DNA of 64,000 nucleotides, from assembly GCF_900497805.2 (NCBI RefSeq), contig NW_020948983.1, forward strand, positions 18,033,029 through 18,097,028. The letters run 5' to 3'. This document shows positions 14,530 through 26,925 of this stretch, one piece after another (positions within the stretch are counted from its first letter, which is position 1; every line of letters starts with the position of its first letter). Origin of the DNA: Vombatus ursinus. Its lineage: Eukaryota; Chordata; Mammalia; Diprotodontia; Vombatidae. Both the position numbers and the translations under genes were made by a program. The notes beneath the pieces were generated by a model, which worked only from the letters and a program-made list of their open reading frames with translations, did not search any database and was not told the DNA's origin.

Positions 14530-14915
14530 ACTGAACATATACTATGTGTAAGGCACCAATGTTAAGTGCTGGAGAAAAGACAAAAAAAAAAAAAAAAGAA
14601 AAAGAAAAAGAAAGAAATTCCTTGGCATCAAGGATCTTACTAGAAGAACACAACATGTACGCATACCATTATAACATAAACTGAGGAAATAAAGAACATT
14701 AGTAAATGGGAGTTTGAAGGAAGACCTCTAAGAATGGGCACCTATATTGAGTCCTGAAGGAAGACAAAGCAAAGGTCATGAAGGAGTCTATCTTCCCTAG
14801 CCGTGGAGAATAGCTTAATTTTTGGAGGTGTGGACAGAGTTCAGGGAACAGCTTGTAGTCCAATTTGGCTTAAATACAGACATTATAAAAGGGAGATGGA
14901 TAGAGACTAGACCTA
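14530..14915 (-). mobile_element. L2 LINE 3' region, inverted
   Basis: TACTATGTGTAAGGCACC starts an inverted L2 tail, followed by GAGTCCTGAAGGAAGACAAA. A second inverted L2-like piece lies near 14140-14215 (AGGCCAGGTCGTAAAGGGC). Confidence 0.6.
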
Positions 14916-15224
14916 TTGTGATTTCATTGGTAAAGGCCCCCTGCCCCAAGTAAAAAAATCTCTCTACCAATGCACAAAGGCGTTACTAAATAAATGCAGG
15001 CTGAACCGAAAATGAGATGTGCAAAAATATCCAGAAGGCTGGAGGGGTGGTATGGGCATGAGACCTAGCTTCTTCTTTTTATGTGCTAATTTACCTAGAA
15101 AGACTATACCTGAACTTTCTGGAAGCCAGAAGAATGGAAATATGGTTGGTTTCAAGCAATGAATTTCAGCTTAATGAAATTCCATTACCACAAAACATGT
15201 TAAGGACTTGTAGAATTTATTGTA

Positions 15225-15390
15225 AAGGCAGCACAGGACAGGGGAACAACTACTGGGTTTGAAGTCAGAAGACTTGGATTCAAATAGACTTTATGAGACC
15301 TGGGCAAATCACTATCCTCTCTGAGATTCTGTAAATGAGAGGCGTAGATGAACTCTAAGGTCCCTTTTCAGTACTAAATCTATGAATATC
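15225..15390 (+). repeat. MIR-family SINE
   Basis: TTTGAAGTCAGAAGACTTGG, GAGACCTGGGCAAATCAC and TAAATCTATGAAT tail. Confidence 0.65.
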
Positions 15391-15574
15391 AAGTCTTTCA
15401 TATTAGCAATGAATAAAAAGATAATTTCTAACGTTTTCACTTAAGAATTTGTGCTGGGAGCCCAAGCCAAACAAATAATGAATCTGCTATACATTTTGTT
15501 GAATAAGGAACAAAGGGAAAATTATCTTGGGTAAAAGAGAGGCTCAGAACTGGAACACACTTTTTCTTTCCTTT

Positions 15575-15722
15575 TTTCTTTTTAGTGAGGCAATCAGGGT
15601 TAAGTAACTTGCCCAGGGTCACACAGCTATTAAGTGTCAAGTGTCTGAGGATGGATTTGAACTCAGATCCTCCTGACTCCAAGGTCAGAGCTCTATCCAC
15701 TGTGCCACGTAGCTGACCCCCA
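15575..15722 (-). mobile_element. A-tailed SINE, inverted
   Basis: Reverse complement of the short SINE: TTGCCCAGGGTCACACAGC through CACGTAGCTGACCCC. Confidence 0.85.
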
Positions 15723-15734
15723 CTTTTTTTAATT

Positions 15735-16245
15735 AAAAAATATGACTGGCAAAGAACTGGAAACTGAGGGGATGCTCATCGATTGGGGAATGGCTTTACA
15801 AGCTGTGATATATGAATGTGATGGAGTACTACTGTGCTATAAGAAAAGATATAGAAGATAGTTTCAGAAAAACCTAGGAAGACCTCTATGAACTATGAAC
15901 TCATGCCAGGTGAAATGAGCGGAACTAGGAGATAATCTACACGGTAACAGCAATATTGTAAAGATAATCAACTTGGAAAGACTTACAGCTCTGATCAACA
16001 TGATGACCCACCACAATTCCAAAGGACTCATGGACTTGCAGTATAGACTGAAGGTATGTTTTTCTTTCTTTTTCTTGCATTAAAAAAAAAATAGCTAATA
16101 CAGAAATTTGTTTTGCATGACTATACATCTTTGTAATAGGTTTTGTTTTTCTTGCCTTTTCAATGGGTAGAAGGAGTAAAGGGAGGATTTGGAACTGAAA
16201 AAAAAAAAGAATTAAAAAAAGTCTCTGTGCTTTAAAATATATTTT
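15735..16245 (+). mobile_element. L1 LINE 3' end
   Basis: GCAAAGAACTGGAAACTGAG, GATTGGGGAATGGCTTTAC and GTGAAATGAGCGGAACTAG mark a marsupial L1 3' end terminating in A-rich sequence. Confidence 0.78.
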
Positions 16246-16924
16246 AAAAACAAAAAGATAACCATCCCAGCAATTTATACATATTGCAAAAAATTATTTC
16301 ATTTCTCTGGTGACAGCAAAAACTGAAAGACTTATACTATTTTCCATAATATCTTAGATTATAATTCTGAACTGAATAAAGGTCAGTTTCACCAGAGGAA
16401 AAATTCTTTAAATTATCCATGTATAGACAGACACTGTTTATGATGCACACATCTTGATTTTAATTTGCTGGCATTACTGGGTTGGAAAATCCTTCCAATA
16501 ACTGGTTGACAGCAAGAGTATCTAAGGCTCCTGACTCAAAGGATTAAAGATTTGAACTACTCATAACTGAGGGGTTTGGGTTTTTGGTTTATTGGAAGGA
16601 AGGACGGCAGGAAGGAAGGAAGGAAGCAGAATCATGTAAAAGAGATCAACTGCCTGGCAGATTAATATAGGTAACATTTAGGGAAACATCTCTGGTTTTC
16701 CCTTATGGGAGGATATTGAAACTAGGAGCATCAAAAGGGCACCCTCCAATTTCTCACAGTTTTAAAATTCAAAACATATTTAAATAGGAAATCTAAATTA
16801 ATTTTTAAAGTAATATTTAGTAGTTTTCAATTCACTTTGGAAATATCTGTGGAACTCTAAAAAGAAAAATATTTTCCTTTAAGACAAGCCCCTCATCTTG
16901 GGTTCTCAGTCTTTCTCTTCATCC

Positions 16925-17760
16925 AGTTCAATACAATTGAAGAAATATGTATCAAGTGCTCCACAATATTCAAGGTATTATATGCAGGTACTGGAAATAT
17001 AAAGACACAAGTGAAATATGTTTACCCTCAAAGTGCTTACATTCTACTGTACAGATATGACAAGTACAAAAGGAAGTACAAATTAATATGAAATAAAAGA
17101 AGTTGAAGAGGCCTGAACTTAAATGTCCTTTCTAGCTCTAAATCTATGATCCTATGAATTTAAAGAGTACTAACAACTACAGCAGCTTGGTGGCCCAGGA
17201 GATAGAGTACCAGGCCAGGAGTCAGAAAGACTCATCTTCCTAAGTTCAAATCTAGCCTCAGACACCAACTGTGTGACCCCAGGCAAATCACTTCACCCTG
17301 TTTGCCTCAGCTTCCTCAACTGTGAAATGAAATGGAAAAGGAAAGGGCAAACCACTCCAGTATCTTTGCCAAGAAAACCCCAAATGGGGTCACAAAGAGT
17401 TGGACATGACTGAAAAACAACTGAAGAACAACTGGGAGATCAGGAAAGGCGTTTTTGTAAAAGAAAGTTTCTGAAGAAAGTAAGGGATTCTACAAAGGGA
17501 GGAAGTGTGGGATGGGGAAAACCTGTGCCAAGACACACAGGTGAGAATTATAATGTCCTGTACAGTGAACAGCTACCAGGCCAGTCTGACTGGAATGGAG
17601 AGTTCTGGGGGGGGGGAAGTGACAGGAAATAAAACTGAAAAGGTAGATAGACACAAGAGTATAGAGGGCTTTAAATGCCAAACTAAGTTGTTTTTTTTTT
17701 TCAATATTATTTTATCCGAGAGGTAAGAGGAAGCTATTGGAGATTTGAGTTGTTGAAGGG
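16925..17760 (-). mobile_element. L2 LINE, inverted, split by Mar1-type SINE
   Basis: Inverted L2 tail at 16925-17100 (CTGGAAATATAAAGACACA). The L2 body resumes after the SINE at about 17435-17760 (GGGGAAAACCTGTGCCAAGA, AGAGGGCTTTAAATGCCAAA). A MIR tail piece lies at about 17100-17160. Confidence 0.6.
17180..17432 (+). mobile_element. Mar1-type SINE
   Basis: Long form with CAAACCACTCCAGTATCTTT, CCAAGAAAACCCCAAATGG and GACATGACTGAAAAACAAC. Confidence 0.87.
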
Positions 17761-17889
17761 GAAGGAAAAAAAGAGGAGGAGGTAGGATGGGACAGAAGGC
17801 ACTATTACCTTAGGACACAAGACTTTGAAAGTGAAGGAGGTGGTGAAGAAGAAAAGGAAGAGACTAAAGGAAACTGCTGAGCAGAAATA

Positions 17890-18185
17890 TTGATCAGGAG
17901 AAGTAGTATACAACAGTGGAAAGTCAGGAGACAGGACTTCTAGTCTTGGTTTCACAATTAACTGGCCATGTGGTCTTTGGAGAGTGCTAGCCCAGTGTGT
18001 GGAGAGAGCACTGGACTCGGAATCAGAGGACAAAGATTTTAACCCTGGCTCTGCCACTTACAACCTGGGTGATCCTGGGCAAGTGCGTTTTCCTCTCTAG
18101 CCCTTGGTTTCCTCACCTTTAAAATGAAGTGGCAGAACTAGATTATCTATAAGGTTGATTCTGTCTCTAAATCTATGACCCTAAA
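17890..18185 (+). repeat. MIR-family SINE pair
   Basis: A partial head near 17900 is followed by GAGAGCACTGGACTCGG, TGATCCTGGGCAAGTG and a CTAAATCTATGACC tail. Confidence 0.7.
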
Positions 18186-18329
18186 AGTTAGGGATTCCGG
18201 TTTCCCCTTCATCGAACTCTGACAGCAATATTGTTCCAGAACTCCACAATCAATTTGTCTCTGGATTACATGTGCCACTGTCACACTTGGGCAAATTAAA
18301 ATGCATCCTAATGTGGGACAAAGATGAGG

Positions 18330-18735
18330 AGGAGAAATAGAGACTGACATACCAAGACTGGCTGGAAGAACTGGGAAGGTTTAACCTGGAGATGATTTAG
18401 AGAGGACATAATAGCAGTCTTCTAAGTGCTTGAAATGTTGTTATGTGGAAGAATAAAATTAATTTTGTTTAGCTCTGGAGGGCAGAACTGGAACAATGGT
18501 AAAAGACATGAGGAAGACAAATTTAGGCTTGATATAAGGGATATTTTCCTAATAATTAGAGCTATCAATGTAGAATAGGCTGCCTTGGATTGTAGGAGGG
18601 TTTTTCTCCCTCAACAGTCTCAAAAAACAGAGAGCTAGATGATCAACCACTTGTCAGAAGTACTACATAGGGGAGGATTCTTAGAGGTTGGACTAAATGT
18701 CCTTTGAGGCCACTTCTGACTCTATGAACAATCCA
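18330..18735 (+). mobile_element. CR1/L3 LINE 3' end
   Basis: Recognised by GAGAGGACATAATAGCAGTC, GCTCTGGAGGGCAGAACTGG, TTAGGCTTGATATAAGG, AATTAGAGCTATCAATG and GGTTGGACTAAATG, all in the order of the mammalian CR1/L3 3' region. Confidence 0.75.
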
Positions 18736-18934
18736 GGCAATTTTCAGGGGGAGCCAGAGATTATTATGAATCTTAAAAGTCCAGACAAAACAAATACAAC
18801 TATAATATGATATAATACAGAAATAAAAGGAGGCATAAGCAACTGGAAAGTCAGTACTCACATCTACAATACACCAATACAGAAAAAAAAAATTATGCTT
18901 ATTATTCTATAATGTTGCACCAAAAAAAAAAAAA

Positions 18935-19068
18935 TCCACTGACAAGCACTTATCACATGCCTATTATATACCAGGCACTGAGTTAAGTGTTAGGGATACA
19001 GAGATACAGTTGAGAAAGTCCTTGCCCTCAAAAGAGTTTATATTCTATTGGCTATCACAATCAAATTA
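18935..19068 (-). mobile_element. L2 LINE tail fragment, inverted
   Basis: TATATACCAGGCACTGAG, GATACAGAGATACAG and GTCCTTGCCCTCAAAAGAG are inverted L2-tail motifs. Confidence 0.65.
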
Positions 19069-20470
19069 CTAAAAGAATACAGAATTAGACAATAACATAT
19101 TCACCTGGAGGAATAAAAGCTCGAGAATATCAAGGGACTTAATGAATAAAAAGCAGAAACAGAAGTGGCTTGGTACTACTAGATCTCCATCTACAGTACA
19201 AAGCAGTAATTTATCAAGACTATCTGACATTAGATTAAAAACAGAAAAGTAAATTTGGAGAAAATACTGAATAAGCAAGGTCTAGAAACCAATGCACATA
19301 TTATGCTAGTGTTTGATAAACTCAAGAACATACACTACTGGGGCAGAGACTCATTTGATAAGAATTGCTAGGAAGAGTAGAAAACAATCTGATTAAAAAA
19401 AAGTTATCAATGTCTTATGCCACAATAAATTCCAAATAGATCTAAATATAAAACATCATACCATCTTTAAAAATCTAGGAAACTGGAAGGTTATATATTT
19501 CATAATTATGGATGGGGGAAAATTCTTAAGATGGAATAGAAGATTATAAAATCCAAGAGACTGTCATGATTACATAAAATCAAAAAGCTTTTAAAGAAAC
19601 AGAATTAGGGGCAGCCAAAGATGGCGCAGTGGATAGAGCATCAGCCCTGGATTCAGGAGGACCTGAGTTCAAATCTGACCTCAGACACATAACACTTATT
19701 AGCTGTGTGACCCTGGGCAAGTCACTTAACCCCATTGCCTAGCCAAAAAAAAAAAAAAAAAAAAGAATCAAAAGAAAAGACACAGATGCGGGGGGAGGGG
19801 GGAAAATTCTGCTTAGATACTTCTTTAAAAAGCCTTTTGTTCAAAATTGATAGAGAATTGATACAAATATGTAAGATTTAGAGATCTTCCCTACTAAACG
19901 AACGGTCAAAGGATCAAAAAATATGAACAGCATGAACAGAATTTAAATGCCTAAAAACAGTAATAGAAATAATCAATAACTACTTTAAAGGATGTTTAGA
20001 ATAAAATGTCAGAAAAATGCAATTTTAAAAACCCTGATTCACATCCAAACCAACAGAGATGCTAAGAAATGGTAAACACTGTTGGAGGGGAGGCTATAGG
20101 AAGACAGGAACATTAACTAATTCATTGTTGGGAGTTGTTTGATTGTTCTGGAAAATAATTTGTAATTCTGCAAAAAATTTTTACTAAATTGTTCTACCTT
20201 TTGACACAGGAATTTTAACACTGAAATGACATCCCAAAGAGGTTAATGACAGCAGGAAAATAAACACACACACACACACACAGAGTGTTCACAGCAGCGT
20301 TATTTATAACAAAAAGATGGAAACAAAATATGTTCCCAATGATTGGAGAATGATCAAACTATACTATACTATATAGTATAGTATATATGACTATACTATA
20401 AATAATGAATATGAGGATTCAAGAGAAACCTGGAAAGACTTTGTCTGAATGTTGAGAGCCAAGAAAATAA
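19069..20470 (+). mobile_element. L1 LINE, ORF2 C-terminal region and 3' part
   Basis: The old L1 order is seen: AAGCAGAAACAGAAGTGGC, GATAAACTCAAGAACATACA, then the 3' blocks TTCACAGCAGCGTTATTTAT and GGAAACAAAATATGTTCCC. A SINE at 19608-19762 and a CA repeat near 20264 interrupt it. It is too degraded to code. Confidence 0.7.
19608..19762 (+). mobile_element. A-tailed SINE within L1
   Basis: GGGGCAGCC head, GTGGATAGAGCATCAGCC, and a 20-base A tail. Confidence 0.88.
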
Positions 20471-20474
20471 TACA

Positions 20475-21170
20475 GAATCAATCAACACACATTTATGAGG
20501 AAAAGGATGCATAGGTATAAAAATGTTTATAATAGCCCTTTTTGTAACGGCAAAGAACTAGAAACTAAAGAAGTGGCCATCACTTAAAGAATGGCTGAAC
20601 AAATTATGGTAGGTGAACATAATGGAATACTACCATATTGGATGAAATGAAGAAACTGATGTGTTTAGAGAAAGTTGAGAAGACTTGTATGAACTGATGC
20701 CGAGTGAAGTATTCAAGAGAACAGAGGGGCAGCTAGGTGGCACAGCAGATAGAGTACCAGCCCTGGAGTCAGGAGGACCTGAGTTCAAATCCAGCCTCAG
20801 ACACTTGACACTAGCTGTGTGACTCTGAGCAAGTTACTTAACTCCAACTGCCTCGCCCCCCCCCAAAAGACTATATACAATAACAATGACATTATAAAAA
20901 CAAACAGCTCTGAAAAACTTTAAAACTCTGATGAATGCAATAACCAAACATGGTTGCAGAGGACTAATCTATGCTACTCACCTGCCAACATACAGGTGAT
21001 AGATTCAAGATGCATAATGAGACATACATTTTTGGACATGGATATTGTGGGAATGTTTTACTATGCATATTTGTTATAAGGGTTTTTTAAATCTTTTTTT
21101 CCCTTTTAATTTGGAGGGGTAAGAGGAAAAGAAAAAATATACCTTAATTATAAAATAATTTTTTAAAAAC
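20475..21170 (+). mobile_element. L1 LINE 3' region, second copy, split by a SINE
   Basis: CGGCAAAGAACTAGAAACTA, AAGAATGGCTGAACAAAT and CTGATGCCGAGTGAAG mark an L1 3' end. A SINE occupies 20726-20868. Confidence 0.7.
20726..20868 (+). mobile_element. A-tailed SINE within L1 3' region
   Basis: GGGGCAGCTAGGTGGCACAG head; a C-run precedes the short A tail. Confidence 0.87.
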
Positions 21171-21648
21171 AAGATTTTATTAAGCATATACTATGTTCCG
21201 GGCATTAAGGATTAAAAAAAGTTAACATGGAGAAAACAACAAAATTCATGTCAAATACAAGGGCCAATGTTAGTATCACAATGTCATGGTTAAGGATATA
21301 TCATTCCTCCTTTCTGTTGATGATCAGTGAACTATTTTTAGGAAAAGAACTTTAAGATAGGTTTTGGGAGGATTTTTATTGTGTTAAAAACCATAAATTT
21401 TAACATTAGACAAAGCTTGAAAAATTGAGCCTATTTTCTTCCCCCAACACATAAGTTTTATGTCTTCCTGACTTTCTAGATTCATGAAAAGGATGAGTGT
21501 TCACTGACTACCTACTATGTACTCAGCCTACTTATCATCCAGGACAGACTGTACTTGTGTTCCACTGGCTCCCGGTAAGGAATTTCCTTGACAGATGCAC
21601 TTTGGTACCTACTTTACAACTTATGGTCTCAAAGATAATTGCCTAGAT

Positions 21649-21818
21649 CAGTGGTATCAAACTCAAATAGAAACAGGGGCCATTAAACCCTGCTAGGCAC
21701 ATACTGACTCAGAAAATTACATATTAACATTATCTATATTCTACTGTATTTTTATTTATTTTTGTTAAATATTTGCCAATTGCATTTTAATCTGTGGCCT
21801 GCGTATTTGATATCTCTG
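21649..21818 (+). mobile_element. Non-autonomous hAT-like DNA transposon
   Basis: The ends are CAGTGGTATCAAACTC and GATATCTCTG (for CACCCCTG). Flanking 8-mers GCCTAGAT and GCCGAGAG are consistent with an old 8-bp target duplication. No transposase is encoded. Confidence 0.65.
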
Positions 21819-22064
21819 GCCGAGAGGTTAAGGGACTTACCCCAATCACAAAGCCAATATATCAGAGTGGGGTGGCTAGCTCTCTGTCTGTCATATCGAG
21901 TGGTCTTATGGTGCCAGACTCAAGTCATTAATTAGCAAGTTTAAAATTAGACATGACACTCATTAAGAAGCCCCTTTTCCGCTTCCCTCTGTAAGCCCTA
22001 TTAATGAGTCTTTCTTGTGCTCATCTATATGAAAGCTAAGCTTCTTAACTTACTAATCTTACTA

Positions 22065-22690
22065 ATATGATAGACAGACCTTGCCAAAACATTAGCTTTA
22101 TCATGTCACCCCCCTGTTCAAGAATCTAAAATGGTTCCCCACTGCTGCCGGAATCAAGCCAAAACTTCTTTGTCTGGATTTCAAGGCCCTTAGTTTGGCC
22201 CCACCTTATTCCAACCTCATCTTCCAGTCTTTAAATAGACTTCATTTCTTTACTGTCCTCCCAAACATTCCTGATTTATTTCTTGCCTACAATGTCCTTT
22301 TTCTACCTCTCCATCAATCTAAAGAGTAATGTAAATGTCAATTATTAATGTTATTTTTTGTTCAAGGTCCAGAGCAAGTCTCACTGCCTCCATGAAGCAT
22401 TCTTTGATTATTCTATTCACCCTTCTTTAAATTGCACTAACTTAACCTGTTTCATACAATTTGTTGTGGTTGTCTGTCCTTTGTTCTCAAAGACGATTAA
22501 TGACATCTACAATGGGTGATGTTTTGACCTGCTCATGAATACCTAAGTGCTCTATAATTGTTTCTAGTGTGTGAATTTTACCTGTCCTCCAAGAAGGGGG
22601 AGCCCATTTCTGGACTCCTATTCTCTTAGAATACTTAGCAGAGAGCTGGGCACAAAGCAGTACTCAAATATTTTTTCATTGACTAATTCT
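22065..22690 (+). mobile_element. L2 LINE 3' region
   Basis: L2 blocks include ATCATGTCACCCCCCTGTTC, AATGGTTCCCCACTGC, TTTCAAGGCCCTTAG and a terminal TAGAATACTTAGCAGAG-type tail. A piece at about 22460-22545 (TTTGTTCTCAAAGACG) does not belong to L2 and looks like a different inserted repeat. Confidence 0.7.
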
Positions 22691-22739
22691 AACTTCATCT
22701 TCTCTGCTAAGAGATAGATTTTTTTAGTAAACTGCCAAC

Positions 22740-23240
22740 AGTCATAGTTGCAATAGTAATACAGTGGAAAGAGCACTAGTCTTGGCAGTCAGAAGACCTG
22801 AGTTCAAGTCTTAGCTCTTGTGCTAACTGCATGACATTGGACAAGTCACTTAATCTCTCTAATCTTCATTTTAAAATGGGCTAATAATACACGTAATATA
22901 TACTTCACAATGTTGTGGAGAAACTCATAGCAGTCCAGGGGGTAAGAGTTAAAAAGTAGCATAAGATTTGTCCTCCTACCTCATGGAGGAGAAGCAAAAT
23001 TAACAGCCCAGAAACAACTGTAGAGCAGTTTAAGTGTTTTAAATTGTATGGGATAAGATAACATATGTCAAGTGCATTGTAAAGCTTAAAACTTTGTATA
23101 TGTCAACTATTATCATCTGGGCCTAAGTTTTCTAAGGTACTGAAAACTGGAACTAATAATACTTGCACTACCTCACAAAGTTGTAAGGAAAGTACTTTGT
23201 CAATTTTAATGTGCTTTATAAATGTAAATTATTATTAACC
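22740..23240 (+). repeat. MIR-family SINE fragments
   Basis: GAAAGAGCACTAGTCTTGG and TTGGACAAGTCACTTAATC at 22760-22930. Two MIR-like tails follow, with GTACTTTGTCAATTTTAATG. Two more fragments lie at about 23330-23490 and 23560-23650. Confidence 0.65.
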
Positions 23241-23650
23241 AAAACTCCACTATAATAAGCTGAATGGCACAGCACGCATGAAGCCTTTTTCGTTAAGCTG
23301 AATTTGGCAAAAGGAAACCGTGAACACTTAGTCAACGATGTGGGGCAACAGGAAATGCAACTCAACTGATTTCAAATACCAGCTCAGGTAAGTTACTACC
23401 TATGTGACTTTGGCTTCAGATTCCTTCTCTGTAAACTAGATAAGGTCTTCAGGTCTCTTCCAGCTCTAAATCTCTGATTCTATGACAGCTGTCAACAAGG
23501 TTCTAATCACACAAAAATTAAAATTAAGTGCTTTCATTAGGTTGTCACATGTAATGGACAGGTCAGTAGCCTAGGTGGAAATCATACCACCTCTCCAGGC
23601 ATCAGTTTCTTCCTCTATAAAAGGAGGATATTAAATAAATTCCAGTTGAT

Positions 23651-24914
23651 GAGTAAATTCCGATTTGTACATTCCTTGATCTTTGTAGCCTAAGAAAATG
23701 TAGGTTTTTGCTAGGCCTGCTGGGTCTGATTCACATGCAGCTGCAAAGAGAATGGCATTTTGGTGTCTGATCACATGCCTATGTGCTACCTGGGTTAACA
23801 TTTCACTTTCATTGCTTTGGCTGCCAGTGAAGAAGCCCCAACAGTTCCTTCATCTTTAACCATTTTTATCCCATAAAAAATACACCAAGCAGATTGGCAC
23901 AGCCTAGTCACGAGAGGTGAGGCCTAAATAGTAGGCAGTATGTTGAGGGGGGTTAACCCTTTGGCACACTGGAGAGCAGCCACGGGGCTGTTAATGTGGC
24001 CATCGGTGTGTGCTTTGCCCAATCCTATCCAGACCTACTCTTCTTCAGTTTGACACACTCTGACCCTCCCACACTCTAAAACTAAGTAGCATAGCTTATG
24101 GGTTTTTTCCCCCTAACCTCCCAATTTCTAACACAAGAACTAAAAAATGTAATGGTCAAATTTCATTTCAGTAGAAATATACAATAGTCATTTGGCCTTT
24201 ATTTTCTCCACAGTAAAGATTAAGTAACTATAATCTGTGAAGTGGAGAAAAAAATAGGAAAACTATCTACAGAAACTCAAATAAGAAGGGGCACAGAAGA
24301 CGAATGCATTTTGGCAAACAATATAACCCTTCAATAATCACAACATTTAAAGAAAAAAACTTTGAGGTGTAAAAAACAATCAAATATTCATTATACTACT
24401 ACGCTCAATGCTGACCCTGTGAACAAGGAACTTACAGTCTAGCAAACTCATTTTTGTTCCTCTATTTTTTAGAGTGTTTTTCCTGCTGTGGTTAGTACAA
24501 GACTACTGAATACAATTCCCTCTTTCATTTGATGATTCAGGAAACTGAAGGATCTCTGGGAGAGCATTCTGATTAATTATCATGTAGGACATTATGCAGA
24601 TGAAGGAAATTAGACTGAATGTATATGATCTTCAGGACACATCTTATAGGGACCTTGATTTTGGTGTTTTGTTTTGAATAAAGAGGTCATATAGGTTTAT
24701 TGTCTGCCTCTTTTTTCTAAAAGTCAAGAACAGAAAAAGCAATCTGATCGAGAGTCTCAGTTAATGTTTATGACATCATTCAGTACTTTGGTGGACTGGT
24801 AATCATCATTGTGGGGTTCTCCCTTGAACATAGATCACAATATATAAACTCAATTTCAGTGACACTTGTTTCCTCGCTGTTCTACAAAAAAGACACTTCA
24901 TCTCTCAGCTGTGG
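23651..24914. other. WBP1L intron, nothing recognised
   Basis: No repeat consensus or exon signal was identified. Confidence 0.5.
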
Positions 24915-25400
24915 GCATTTTCATTGGCTGTCCCCCATGCCTGAAATGCTCTCCCTCCTCATCTCTGCCTACTGGCTTCCTTTAAGTTTCAACTAAAATC
25001 TCATCTTCTGGGGCAGCTAGGTGACGCAGTGGATAGGGCACTGGCCCTGAAGTCAGGAGGACCTGAGTTCAAATCTGGCCTCAGACCAAACACTTGACAC
25101 TTACTAGCTGTGTGACCCTGGGCAAGTCACTTAACCCCAATTGCCTAAAAAATAAAATAAATAAAATAAAATAAAATCTCATCTTCTAAAGGAAGCCTTC
25201 CCCAACCTCTTTTAATTCTAGCGTCTTCCCTCTAATAATTATTTCTAATTTATCCTGTATATAGCTTATTTGTACATATTTGTTTGCTTGCTGTCTCCCC
25301 CATTAGATTATAAGTTCCTTGACAGCAGAGACTGTCCGGACTCTGTATCCCCAGTGCTTAGCGCACTGCCTGACACATAGCAGATGCTTAATAAATATTT
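24915..25400 (+). mobile_element. L2 LINE 3' end, interrupted by a SINE
   Basis: This is a clear L2 tail: CCATGCCTGAAATGCTCTCC, AAGGAAGCCTTCCCCAACC, TTAGATTATAAGTTCCTTGA and AGCAGATGCTTAATAAAT. A SINE splits it at 25010-25172. Confidence 0.88.
25010..25172 (+). mobile_element. tRNA-derived A-tailed SINE (WSINE1 type)
   Basis: Full-length copy with the GGGGCAGCTAGGTG head and AAATA-rich tail. It has a perfect 15-bp target duplication AAAATCTCATCTTCT on both sides within an L2. Confidence 0.93.
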
Positions 25401-25439
25401 ACTATCTGACAATCCAGCCCCAATTTCTCATTTAGCCTG

Positions 25440-26780
25440 TGGCTTGTGTATGGTTCTTGAGTTCTCTAGACTCCTCTAGAGGGGGTCCACTCAATGTGCT
25501 CAGGGCCTTCTTCTCTTGTCACTGTGTGGATGTAGTACATGGGCTATTCCTCATTCCTCACTCTTGCTCCACAATTTCAATTACTGTCTAGTCAACCATC
25601 TCTCTGATGTCAGCCTTTACATCACAGCCCACTTGTGCCCATCATGTGTCTCTACATTGCCCTTTGGTGACCCACAACTTTAATCCTTTGGAGATTAATG
25701 TTATACCACTTACAACTGGTCACACAGTATCAACAGAATGGTACTATCATTAAAGGCAAGCTTTTGTTTCAGGAAGTGTGGGGTTATTAAAATCACCCTT
25801 CAATTTCCAAAGGTAATTCAGTCCATTCTCTTTCCCTATTCATTTCTGGTCCCAGTTCACTGTCTATTCATGGTACCTATCAAAGATATAGGTACTGATG
25901 AACTATTTCTTTAGCTCATCCATCCAACTTCACATCCTATTCTGAACAATAGATACATTCTTCATCCACTTGGTTTTTCGTATATGGATAACAAGTCTGG
26001 AATTCTTTTAAGTGATTCTGAATCTCATCTACAGTATGTAATGAGCGCAGTGTTATATACAAAGAGGAGCATCTGGAATGCCTTCCCATCTATCAGGAAT
26101 GCTTCTACAATTGGATTCTGTACTAGAAATCCTCCATATAGTCAAACACTAAGTTACTGAAAAAATTAGGACTACAACTCAGGTCTCTTACATCCTAGTT
26201 TACAATTCTTTCCTCTAAAGTATGGTACCTTGAGAAACAGTGTAGCACAGTGGAAAGAGACTCAGGGTCATAAGAGTGGCAAACAAAGTTATTTCTACTG
26301 TTAAAGCTTTTAAGGAACCTTTCTGAGTCTGACACATAAGTAAAAGAAGTTGCTGAAAAACAGTCTTTAAGGGGGCATTGTGCTTTATTGAATCAAATGT
26401 TTTTACAATCCATGAATACAGGATCTTGCATTCTCTACATATTTCAGTCAACTATGTGACTATAACGATATGGCCCACAATACAGCAATGTTGGTGAAAA
26501 CTTGCATGTTTTCATCCCATTATTCATCAAGGATGCCCTCAATATGTGTGAAGACCATTCTAATAAAGATTTTGTAGAGAAGGGAAAGAAGTACATGAGT
26601 TGGTAGTTACTGATTATTTTTTTCAGTCCCCCTTTTTTGGTACTAAAGTCTGTAATTTTTTCAAATATTAGGTATAGTTCCTTCTTTCTGATATCATGAG
26701 AAAAGATCTCTGAACTCCTTCAAAAGTTTGTCTCCTCCAATGTATGTAATACTGGTAATTTGTGTAATTTATGTAATACT
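25440..26780 (-). mobile_element. RTE-type LINE remnant
   Basis: Minus-strand translation in pieces resembles RTE reverse transcriptase in order. VPKKGG...NYQL is at about 26640, a KTFDSIKHNAPLK stretch (for KAFDSVETNAVL) is near 26390, and VHQYLYL and GPEMNRERE blocks lie further downstream (25840-25890). The frame is broken many times. A MIR fragment interrupts it near 26139-26215. Confidence 0.65.
26139..26270. repeat. Local duplication, copy A
   Basis: GTCAAACACTAAGTTACTGA through TGGAAAGAGACTCAGGGTCA is nearly identical to 26918-27009 joined to 27184-27235. In copy B a SINE sits at the join. The unit is partly MIR-derived. Confidence 0.8.
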
Positions 26781-26789
26781 AGCTGCTTT

Positions 26790-26925
26790 CTGAAACTTTT
26801 TTCATAGAGATATCATCTGATCCTTATAACAACCCTGTGAAATAGGCAGCCAAGGTAGTTATAACCTGCATTTAACAGATGATGAAGCTGAAGTTCCAAG
26901 AAATTAAAAGATTTGCCTATAGTCA
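26790..26925 (-). repeat. MIR-family SINE, inverted
   Basis: ATAACAACCCTGTGAAATAG and TAACAGATGATGAAGCTGAA. It continues into the duplicated segment at 26918. Confidence 0.7.
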
